Shown here: piece after piece, positions 1 through 12,000 of the stretch
Layout: every line of letters starts with the position of its first letter
How positions within the stretch are numbered: position 1 is the stretch's first letter
Origin: Nocardia carnea
GTDB taxonomy: Bacteria > Actinomycetota > Actinomycetes > Mycobacteriales > Mycobacteriaceae
Direction of reading: 5' to 3'
DNA length: 50,804 nt
Assembly (NCBI RefSeq): GCF_029869215.1
Contig: NZ_JARWPM010000348.1
Location: forward strand, 1-50,804
The notes under the pieces: generated by a model
What the model was told of the DNA's origin: nothing
Databases searched by the model: none
The model's input: the letters and a program-made list of their open reading frames with translations, nothing else
Translations under genes and position numbers: made by a program

Positions 1-3000
1 TCGTCTTGTTCGAGAGCACCGTGGAACCTTCGGGAAGACTCCGATCGGCGTCCGGACCAAGCGACGGAACCGTGTGCGGCGAGACCCGAGCCAGTCCGCG
101 ATCGAGCTGTCCATCGGCCCGGGTACCGTCGAACTCTGCCTGGGAGCCGCCCGGGCCGGCTTCCGCAGACGAACTCTCACCCTCACTCTGAAACCGAAGC
201 GGATCGCTGACCACCGCCACAGTCATATTGTCGATCTTCCGCTTGGCCTTCCAGTCGGTGCCACCGCGAGCCTCTTCCTGCCGTCGCCCGCCCGCCTCGC
301 TTGCACGATCCACGAGGGCGATGGCAATGGCATCGTCGGCATCGGCAGACTGCACCGTTTCGGCTATCACGGTTGGGGTCAGTTCGTCCGATATCCCATC
401 GCTCATCGCAATGAGGACGTCGGATTCGCCTACCTGACAGTCGTATACATAGCTCGCTGGGGAGCCCAGAACACTGCCACCGATCTGGAGGTTGGCTCCT
501 GTGCCTGCACCTCGATTCCCGGTGAGCTGTTGGATATCGCCGGGTGCGGCACCGATCCGAAATGCGGGACTGTCGCCGATTCCGCCGATGACCGCACGGC
601 CCGGTTCAGAACGGTGCCGTGCCGGCTCACGAACGACCACGGTCAGGGTCGTCGCAGGTGAGCTCGGGAATGGCGAATCCTCCCACTCTGCCACGAGTTC
701 CGCCGGGAACAACAGGTTGTTCGCGACCCACACCAGCTGATCGGCATACTTGATCGCGTCCTCGACAGCCTGTCTCGGGTCGGCGCCTCCCGACAATGAG
801 CGATTCAGGCTCACCAGCGCCCCATGGGCAGCCAACTGTGCCGCGATATGTGAACTTGTCGCTCCACCCACACCGTCACACACCACCGACACGTTGATCG
901 GCAGGTCGTCCGTGCGGTGAATCCGGCCGGATACCACCGCATCCTGGTTGTTGTCGCGCTCGCCGCGATCGGTGAGTGCCGGCACCGGACCGTCGATGGT
1001 CCGCCGGGCCTCGGTATCGTTCAGCACGATCGCCGCGTAGTTACGCATCGCCGTGCGCAGGCGCGCCCGTGGATCCGTATCCGCCGCGGCCGGTGCCGGT
1101 TCTGTGCCGACGTCGGGTGTATCCGGTTGTTCCAGCACCGACGCCAGAAATCGCAGTCCCTTTTCAGGGTCTTCCAGCAGACCCGGCAGCAGCAGTGGTT
1201 CGATGGCCTCCGAATCCAGTCCTAAATCTGCTGCGGCCGCCCGCAGCTCGAGTTCCGCCGCTTCCGGTGTGAGAGGGGAATTTTCCGCCGGTGCCGCGAT
1301 GGGAGCGACGCCGTCGTTCGAGTACAGGTCATCGTCCGCGGCCGCGAACTCGAATTCCGGCTCCGGCTGACCGAACGCCGACGGTATGCGCGCGGTCACA
1401 TCGCGTTGGGTGCGCTCGACAACCAACTCCTGGGGAGGTTCACCGGCCCGACCCGATTGATCGGATCGGTGAAGATCCAGCGGATCCCACAGCTCGTCCG
1501 CATCCAGCTCGGTGAGCGCGAACAACGCCGAATCCTGAAGGAACTCCTTGGCCACGAGCAGCAGACCGTAACCATACTCACCTGCCCATGGACGATCCCA
1601 TGCCAGAGATATCCGCAAGGACAGCTTCTCCCCGTCGAACTCCATCGTCATCACCGGATGGCCATCGGCATCGGTGGCACTCACGCTGACTGCGGACCCA
1701 TTCGGCCCCTCACCGACATCAACAGTCGCGGTCACTTCGGGCAGGCTCAGCGCGCTACGGACGGCAGCGCATACCGCCCGGATCCGAGCCGGCGCCACAT
1801 TCCACCCGGACAGAATGTCCGGCAGAGAACCACCGATCTCGGCAACTGCAGCGTCACCGACCTCGACCCGGCGTTTCGGCGGCGGGTTCTCCCCGTCGGC
1901 TGCCTCACCACGCGCACCGCCCCAGCCGCCGACCGGCGGCAGCAAGGCCGCCGCAGCGGGAGCGAGGTAATCGGCGCCGAAATTGCCGGATTTCTTATCG
2001 GATTCCGGTGTTTCGCTGGAGGTCGACGCGGCATCGTCCGGCGGGCTGTCCGCAAGGTCGAGGAATGCTTCGGCGTCGGCGAGGAGGGCGTCCGTCACAA
2101 GAGTGACGCCTTCCGCATTGTCGAGATCCCCGTTCCGGATTCGGTGACCGATCTCCAGCTCGCCGTACTCATTGTCCGCCGCGGGATACAGTTCGGTGAG
2201 ATGGCCGCCGATATCGTGGCCGGTAGCGTCCATTTCCGCTCGGACGATACCGAGGAATACCACACGTTCCGCGATCGGCTCGATTCGGATCTGCCGGAGT
2301 GCCTCGTCGGGATCGACGCGGGAGTTGGAAGGATCGAATACAGCTTGATCGGGCACACCTTGCTGTGCCTCCATGACGCTCATCGCCAGAACAGATACGG
2401 CCGCCTCCGGATTGCCAACCAGATTCGCGTCGATTTCTATTGCGGAACCGCCGAATTTCACCTGGCCCGCCGAACGCATGAAACCCTCGCGGTAACCGAT
2501 CTGCCAGCCATCGGATTTCCGCGCTTTGATCGCCTCGACGAGTGACGGTGTGTGCAGCACCAGGGCATCGACTTCGTCGCCGAGACCGGTGTCCACACCG
2601 CCCACGAACTCATGCCACAGCTCTCGGTAATGGGGTTCGTATTTCGTGTAATAGTAGTTCTCGGGTTGCCGCAGCATCTCCTCGGCAATCGCCGAACACG
2701 CCTCGTCATTCGTCAGGTCCCCAGCGACAACCGCCTCGTACATCGTCTGGACGAAGCCCTCCACGCCGGCGGTGTGACCACCGTATCCGATATCTGTCTG
2801 ACCGTCGGTGGCCTGCAGGATCTCACGTCGGACGCGGGCTGCGGCCAGACCGGCTCGGGCCTCCCGTACGAAGCGCTGGCGAAGCTGTCGCACTACCCAG
2901 TCGCTCTTGCGTTCACCGTCGGCCGGCAGCTCCACCTGCATATCACTGTCCGTCACCGTGACCGCATGGTTCAGTTCATGGGCCAGCACGGCCACCGTCT

Positions 3001-6000
3001 CATGCAGATCAACACCGAGGTGGCCTGTCAGGTCGATGACCTTCGGTCCATACGCGGCGGTCGAAACGCCGTCCGGTTCTCCGTACAGGATAGTCCAGCC
3101 CTGCTCCTGCGCCTGCCACAGCATCGCACGCAGGTAAGGAGACTTCTTCACCAAGGCGTCGACCTCGGGACCGAGGCCGGTCCGCACCGGCCGCATCTCG
3201 TCGGCAACGAAATCCGCGATGCTATTGAATCCGTAAGCGCCGGCCAGGGCGCCGACGCCGAGGGCGCCTATCATTCCCAGAACGCGTTTCCTGGTCTGTC
3301 CCTCCGCGCTACCAGCTCCGGTCGAGGTACCCTTCCCCGCTCCGCCTCGGGTGTTCCCCGGCGTGGTCACTCCGGTATTCGGCGCACCGATCTCTTCGTA
3401 CGAAATCCCGTCGAGGTCGAGCACAGCAGAATCCGCCGCACGCTGCGCATTCCCCGGCTCGGCGGAAGCAGCATCGCGGAAACTTCGAGCGCAGGCCTCA
3501 GTATCGGCCACAGCCCGCAACGACTGCAGACGATCGGTATCCCACACAGCCGGTTCACCGAGAACATCCGCACGGAACAGTCCGCTCGACAGGAGAATTG
3601 CGACACCCTGGTCTCGGCGCACGGAGACCGTCAACCGCTGCCTGTCCAGGTCTTCCAGTTCGGCCGAGAGGCGTGCCTCGTCCGTGCGCAGTAGGTCGAT
3701 TCTCGTCGGCAGGCGAGTGAGTTGCTCGTCTCCTGGGTCCACCCACCGCCGTCGGACTTCCGGCATGGCGGCGAGCCGGTCATGTTTCTTCTTTGCCGCG
3801 ACGAGATCGGCGCGGACTTCGGACCGTTCTTCCTCGACCTCTCTGTAACGTTTGTCGAGAGCAGCCAGAACGGCGGGAGCGGAGTGGAACGCGTCGGCTG
3901 CCTCCACCGATTCGACCGCGGCGTTTACGGCGTCAGCGGCGTCAGCTGTCCCCGGTACCTTCTGCAGAACCTGCGCCACCAATACGTCCCGGACGGCGGC
4001 CGCGGTCCGGCCGTTTGCCTGCGGGTCCTCTTCCACAGCACTCCGGGTTGCCGCGACGTCCGACGGCGTACCGGACCCGACGTTCGTGCGCCGGACCCAG
4101 CCGAAGGGGGACAACCAGGCTTCCGAGACTGCGCCGTCTGCGGCGACCCGCCGCAGTTCGACCGGGATGTTCGCCTCCAGTAACGCCTGCAACTCGGCAG
4201 GTTTCAGGTCAGGGTCACCAGCAGCGCTGGTGAACAGAACCAGCCGGCCACCCGAAATCTTTCCCCATGTACCGATCGCAACTCCGCCGGTGCGGTCGAA
4301 TCGGTTTCGAACCGTCTGCTCCTGCTCTTCGAGCGTGCGGTCGTATTCGGCGACGAGATCGAATATCGCCTGCACAGCGGGGTCTTCCAAATCCGCCGTG
4401 AGCGCCGACAACTGAGCCCGCGCCTCAGCCACCAGTTGGCTGGTGACCAGCCGCTCCGGCTCAGGTACCACACCGGCGAGCGCCTCGGCCAGTTCGCCGG
4501 CGATCCGCAGCTGTTCGGTGGTCGGGGCGACATCCGGCGCTTCGAACGATGCCCGAATACTGAGATCGACCGCTGCCGCGAGCGACTCGACGGAGACTCC
4601 CGTGGTGGTCACCGCCTGCACCCGGTATCCGATTTCCGCCAGCGCACCGTAATCGGCCGCGGAAACCGGCTTCGACCGAAGGACCAGTTCGCGTAGTTCC
4701 CGCACCAGTCGCCGGGCATACCGTCCGGCGCTGCCTTCCGGCAGCAGATCCGGCCCGCCTGCCTCATCCGCAGATCGATCGCGCGCCGGGTCCGCGTCGT
4801 TCGTCCGCTCGCGCCCGATCCGGTCCAGTTCCCCGAGGAGTTTCTGCGCAAGTGATCGCGGATCGTCCGGATCGAGCTCAGGCGAACTCCAGCCGGTATC
4901 CGGCACCTCGATAGTTGTGCCATAGCTGGCAGATCGAATGACACCCGTGCGGCGCAGGGCTTTTCCTTCGGCGTCGACCAGCCAGAACTCCACCTCGTGG
5001 TACTCGCCCAGCCCGGCACACAAGTCAGGGTTGTCCTGGAGGACGGTCGCCAACTGCTCACGCACCGTACCCGGCGACTGCCCGCGGTCGGCGATCATCA
5101 CGAGTTTGGTGGTGCCGGAGGCAGATACCGTGCCCACCTGGTTCGGTCCGCGCACCACGAACGTGTGTTTCCCTACCCCGCCGGCGTTCTCGATGCCGAA
5201 GAGTTCGGTGGCGAGCAGTTTGCGCCGGCGGGCCCGCTGGAGTGGGTCGGTGACAGCAGTGTCGATCTTGGCCAGCTCACGATCGATGAGCGCATTCATA
5301 CCCGCACATTGGGCGGCGGGGTAGGAATCCGCGCGCTGTCGCAGAAGGTTCTCCGTTTCCCGCGCTTCGGCCTCGGCCGCCGCGACCGCCAGGTCGTTGA
5401 TCGCCCGCAAACGCTCCGTCGGCGGCGGTAGTGGCGTCGTTTCCGGGTTACCGGAGTCCGGCAGCTCGGGCATCAGCCCACCGGCCCGGTTCTGCCATTC
5501 GTTCCAGGCGCGGGCCCGTCCCGCCAGCAATGTTCCCCGCAGCTGCCGGGCCGTACGGAAAGTGGCGCGTTCTTCCGGCGACAGCGGCGAGGCGGTTTCA
5601 TCGAAGGCAACCAGTTCCACCGACGACGGCTCTGCGGCACCTATGGCAGCACCCCCGCGGCGCAGCAAACGGTGCAGGGTGGCCATGTTCTCTGCCAGTC
5701 GCGCATCGTAGCGGTTCACCGTGTCGGCGGATTCGAACAACGCCATCACCGCGGCCGCGGTATCGCGTGTCTGCGAACCCGGTTTCGAGGGGAAGTGCTG
5801 CGTGGTCAACGCCTCGGCGGCCGTCCACAGGTCCTCGCTTGGTATGTCGGCCGACGACACCGGGTGCATGGTTTCCTCGACGACGGTCCATTCCCCGTGG
5901 GTATCCCGCCGTTCGGTCACCGGTCGGCCGAAACCATCGACCCGCACTCGCAGATACTCCGGCTCGACCGAACTTCCGGCCGCCAACCCAACCTGTTCGA

Positions 6001-9000
6001 ATGCGCCTCCCTCGGTATCCATCCCCGGATCGGACACACCAGCAGGGGCCACCCACACCATCCGGCCGGGCAGCATCACCCCCCATTCACCGAATGGCAC
6101 GCCACCCAATCGTTTCCGCTCGACCCGGGCGGCAGCACGTTGAAGGTCCGCGTGCTCGCTCAACACCTGCCGCAAGAGCAGCAGACTCCTGTCCGCTGTC
6201 CCCGCACCGGCCGGATCCGAGGCCGCCACAACATTGCGTGCCTCCGCCAGTAGCTCGTCGAGTGTCAACTGCTCGGGGTGGCGGTTCAGCGACCGAGCCG
6301 GATGATCGACGAACGCCTCCAACCCGGCGATCAGGCGGCGAGCCATTTCCTGGGCATCACTCGGCCCGAATACCGGCAAACTCGCCTCCACAGCCCCCGG
6401 GGCCGCGAGCACCGCCACAATCGGGCCCCACGCCGACTCCGGAAGGTCCGCCCGGCCGACGACCCGATACGCCGCTGTCCGCAATTCCTCCGACGACATG
6501 GTCTCCGGGTCCGGTACCGAGCCCCGCATTACTTCGACCAGCGAGGGCTCGGCCGGGGCCACTGGTCCGGAATCCGGCCGCTTCCACGAACGAATACCGA
6601 TCTGGCTGAAGTAACCACCGTTCGGACGTGGTGCCGCCGAGTTCGGGCCCTCCCCCTCACTCCCGCCACCACGCGTCCGGCTACCGGGCACGTTCCGCGG
6701 AGCCGCTTCGCCGGCATCGGCCGCTCCCGGACCTGTTGCCGGCATCAGTGCTTCACCGACCTGCGGATCAGTCATCCTGCCCGCACGGTCGAACCATGCC
6801 CATGAAGAGTCACTGACCAGCAGGCTGCTACCGAAAACGCCTGCCCGGTAACCCGACACCTCGGTGATCGAGCCGTCCGCGCCGAGCTCGAGGAACCTGA
6901 TCGGCATCTCGATCCCGGGGTCCAACGTGGGCCAGGAGTCGAGAGTGCCGAAGACGGCCGACCGATATTCGTCCAGGTCCAGGCCGGGCTCGACCACAAG
7001 GACGAGTTCGCCATTCCGCACCCCGAACCCGGCGGTCAGCGACACCGGCTTTGCACCGGCCTCCATCAGTGCCTGCACTCCGGACAGTGGATCGGAGGCA
7101 AGTGTTGTCCCGGCGTCCGGTCGACGCGGGGTTCCGGCCAGTGCCTTGTCGAATTCCGCCTCGCTCCGGCTCGCTTCGGTGAGCGCTTCGGCCCGCTCAA
7201 CGGCTCTGCGCCACCGGTGATCCCGCTTCTCGAATCCTTCCGATACCGCGATCAGATCATTGAGGCACCGTCGCCGATCCCGAAGTTCCTTGAACGACTC
7301 CCGTGGCAGACGACCCGGACCGCGCTCCGGGTCGTCTGTCTCGCTGAGAAGTACGGCATCGATTTCGTTCCGCAATCGGTACAGCTCACGAGTGGTGGCT
7401 ATCCCCGGCCTCGCCGGGACGATTCCAGGCTCCAGCCGTTCCCGAATCGCAACGTAAGCGTCGACGATACGCTCTCGATCGTGGTGGGCTGCCGCAAGCT
7501 CTCGGCCCGATGCGGTAAGTGCACGGACGCGGGAATCCATCCGATGGTAGCCTTGCGCGCCCTCGACCCGCGCTTTGCCGCGCTCAATCCAGCGGTTGAG
7601 TCTACGGTTGTTCGGGTCTTCGGATGCGCGACCGTCGCTCGCACGCTGGAGTTGTCTCCAACCGGCGAGCTGGCTCTGCTCGGCCGCCAACGCAGCTGAG
7701 CCGGGCTCCAACTCCTCGACCCGGCCACCATTACTGCTCACCTGGCTCCGGTATTCGTCGCTCGCCCACTTCGCCTCGATCAACGCCTCGGCCAGTTCGA
7801 CCCCGAGCGTTCCTTCGTCGGATACCGCCGGGGCATTCTGGCCTATGGACTCCGCCACGACGTTCAGTGCCCAACCAGCCTCTTGCCGGATGCCTTCCGA
7901 CTGTTGATCAGTAGCGGACGACCGTCGATCAGTAGCGGACGCTGCCTCGTCCAGGGACTTACCTTCATCGATGAGTCCTGTCACGATCTGCCGATGGTCG
8001 AGTCCTGTCACGATCTGCCGATGGTCCGGCAACGACAGCCCCAGCGACCGCAACGCTTGCTCCCGGACGCGGGGCGTCGCCGCGCGGACGAGGGTTTCGA
8101 GGCGCAACCACTTCGCCAACGCGAGGCAACCGTCGCTGAAAACCTCGCTTACTTCGGAGACGTTCCGGAAACCCAAGCGCGCCGCCGTATCGCTGGGGCT
8201 CGATCCTGCCAGTCGCAAGGACACTACGTTGCGCTGCTTATCGGTCAACATCGCCAGCCAGCGATCGAACCGAGGACGGGTGTCCTCGTCTTCATACACC
8301 GCCTGGATATCCTGGATCTCGTCGCGCCTGCTCAGCCGGCGACCGATACCGGCGTTCAGCCCGAACGCGACACACTTGACACCCGCCTGTTCACGTTGGT
8401 TTGGCGTAGGCTGAACCTCGGCTTTGTCCACGGCGAACGAGTCGAGCACATTGACCATACGGCCACCAGCGACCGCTGCCATCACGGATTCGGCGCCCGA
8501 ACCGGCGCCTACGAGGTGAATCCGCGGCCTCCGCCTACCCGAGGCTTCCGCTTCCCGGCCCGACTGGACGGCAACCACCTGGGCCAACGCTGCCGTAGCC
8601 GACCCGTCGTCACGCAGGCTCCCATACCCCATAGCAGCGATGACCTGCACTCGACGGCCGTCTTCCGCGGCCCGCTTCTGGACCTCGGCCGCCGCCCGCA
8701 GAAAGTCGCCGGCATCGGTGGACAACGAACCTTCACCGGTGAAGATGATGATCGATTCGGGATCCGGATCGCCGAAGGCCGCCACCATTGTCGATTTTTC
8801 CGCGTTCAGCGACACCAACAGGGGTGCCGCGTCGTCGACCCCGTTCAGCGCGTCCCGCGCGCCGATCAGCTCACGCCGTTCACGCTGGTCCTGGACTCTT
8901 GCCAGCCGATTCGACAGCCACACCCGGTTCCAGAGATCCCGGTCGGTGAACGGCATACCCCAGGCGCACCCGACCAGGTTCTCCTCAGCAAGGAACTCGT

Positions 9001-12000
9001 CCGACTTGTGCGCCTCGAACAGTGCACCCCCCGGCACGAACCGGCCGGAGATCCGTTGCGAGCTCGCCAGCCGGCGTGACATAACCTCCGCCGTGATGCC
9101 GGCCGCGGATTCGGGGTCCCGGCCGGACTTTTCGAACGCCGATGCGGCCAGTCGCTGTGTGAGCGCCTTCTCCCGCCTCCCGCCCTGATCTTCCAGCCCC
9201 CGCGTGATATCGGTGCCTGCTTCGAGCGGTTCGCTGACAAATACCTGGACGTCGGGCAGCGTCGTCGCAATCTGGACGCTGAGATCGGCTGGGGTTTCCG
9301 GCGTGAGAGCTCCCAACGTGACCCGCGACAGCAGGCCCTCGGGTACCGCATCAGCGGCATCAGCCAGCAACTCGGCCGCAGAGCCGAACAGTACGACATT
9401 GTCGATTTCCGGTTCGGTCGGCGCAACCTCGAGGGGCCTTTCCACCCAGCTGCCGGACTCCCATGAACTACTGCTCGTGCCCGATGCCTGTGCGGGTAAA
9501 TGGATTTCCGGCATCGAACCTTTCAGCCCCGCCAGATCCTGGACCAACCGCTCACCGCTATCGGTATCGCCGGTGCACATCCGGACGATCACCGCAACCG
9601 GGCGGCCGCGGGTCTCCGCGGCCAGCCGGCGGTAACGCGCCTCGGCCTCACGCAGAACCGCATACATGTCATCAATCTCGGACGGCGTCGCAACAAGCAC
9701 TTCGACCACGGGCTTCTCGGTCGATTCAGCCCTGCGGAAATCCCCGAACTGGACCTCGACCTTGCCCGGCACACCAGTATCGGTGCTATCTCGAACATAG
9801 GATTTCAGATACGCCTTGTTGTTCTCCCGGACAGCCCATCGATCCAGTTCGCGTACCAGACCGGCCACCGGCGACCGCGCACCCTCGCTCTCCACGAGCG
9901 AGCGATTCAGCATGTCCCGGTCCTCCACCGGTACACCGTCCTGATGGCGAGCCCACTCGGGATTCCTCCACGCAATCCCGGCCCGCGCCTCCATTGCCCG
10001 GTCACGCAACTGCTCTTGGATGGACTCGTACCAGCGGCAAACCTCGTCGGCGAGATCCCATGCCGCATCTGCATCGTCGGGTGGCCGGTGCCCCACACCT
10101 CCGGCGTCATTCAGGGCCCGGGCCAGATCTGCGGCCTCCGACTCAGCTCGGGAGGGCACCCTCGTCCACGAGCGTCCCGAGTTCTCCACGGCTTGCCCTG
10201 CCGCGCCGCCCGAACGGTCCGGGGGCGGCGTGCCGTCAGCAGATCCCGCAACCCCGCTTGCGGAACCATCGCCCAGGGGAACGCCCTTCGAGTCGGTCGG
10301 CGGTGCGGAATCGCCCCCGTTCTGGTCTGTCGGCTCCGAACGTCCGAATCCCTCGATCGGGTTTGCCGGACCGTATGCGGAAGCCGGGAACCACCTGTCC
10401 TCCGAGGACGGCCCCTGTGCCGGTTCCAGGGTTTGGGCCGGGTCGCGCACGGCAGATGTAACCCGTTGGACTCCGCTCCATTTCGTATCGGCATTGCTCA
10501 GCCTCCGCCAAGCTGTTTCGAGAAACTTCGTGTTCCCCGTCAACAACATCGCTCGCTGATCGTCGGTGAAATCCCCGGTATCGATGTACTCCACACCGTC
10601 CTCACCGACCCGGGTGAGTACAAGGTGAGCTGTACCTCGCTGAGGACCCTCCCCCGGCTTTTCCAGGGCGAGCACCACAACAGGCGAGTGGCCTGTCGCC
10701 GGCAGCGACTTCGACCGATATTCCGAAGCCTCGCGCGTCGCCCGCTCCAGCACCGCCTGTACACTGCCGTCCAGAACCGGATACTCGGCTTCCTCGCCCT
10801 CGACAGCACCCCGCCAACGCCACCCCGACTTCGCCGCGAACTCACCCGCTTCGCACCCCCTCTGCCATATCGAATCCTGCCCCTGCCGATCAGGTGCTTC
10901 TACGGAGGGTTCCAGCGCTTTCAGTACGTGTAGCGAGTAGCCGACGCACTGGCCGCGACCCGACGAGTGCGGCAGCAGGCCTTCGGTTGCCGACCGCTGG
11001 TAATCGGAACGAAGGAAGTCGGCGTCGATGGCTTGCCAGAAGGCCTCCTCCCAGGGCAGTTCCGGATCCTGCCCCCGGGAAGCAAAAGCCGATAGCAGGG
11101 TGCGCAAGAAGCCTCGTGGACAACGAATCTCGGGCACTCCCGGCCGGTGGAAGGCAATGCCCGGGATATTAGGGTCGTGCTCCGGCCGCGGCCAGTCGGC
11201 GATCAGCGTTCGGATGCCGAAACTGTGCGGTTCGGTGTCGTACACAACGATCTCGTCGCCTTCATCGGTGCCTTCGTTGACCACGAGGACCGTTTTGTCG
11301 TCCAGGAAGGCGAATACGAAACCGCCGGGTTTGTCCTTCAGCCATTCTTCGATGGCATAGAAGGTGTGAAAGCCACCAGGATGAAGCCGACCCCCAGTGG
11401 CGAGTTCAGCGACCCGGTGGCCGGGTTCGGATGGTATACCCGGTAGCGGGGTCCGCATCCCCTGGCCGATCCTGAGATGGATTGCTGCCAGGACCCCGTT
11501 ACGGACATTGTCCGACGACATCGGAACAGCCGATCGCGGTGCGATGTCGACAGCAGCGCGTGCGGGAGACCCGTCCATGACAGCTGATTCCCGTCGCACG
11601 ATTTTATTGTTGACAGACAGCTCGATCAAGAAATCACGTGCTCGCGGGTTCGGTTCCGCTAGATCGGTGATGTCGTCGACGATCAACCGAACCGTCGCAT
11701 GTCCGTCTTTCAGCCCGGAGTTCAGTGCCCTGGCCAGATCCGCGAGGATGGAGTCCACCGCCCGCTCGGGCAGGGTCCGGCGCAAGCGCTCGGCAACCAA
11801 GTCGGCGGGACGGGTGTAGGCGTCGGGTTCGTTGAGCGCGACCGATACCTCGACGGTATCCCGCAACCCGAGCAGTCTCGACAGCGGTTCGGCATTGCCA
11901 TTGCCGACCAGGTCCATTACCGCGTGCAGTATCTGTTGGCCGACAGGCGGGACCCGATCCCCACCTACTCCATCGGCTGCGGCCCAGTTCTCCACGGCGG

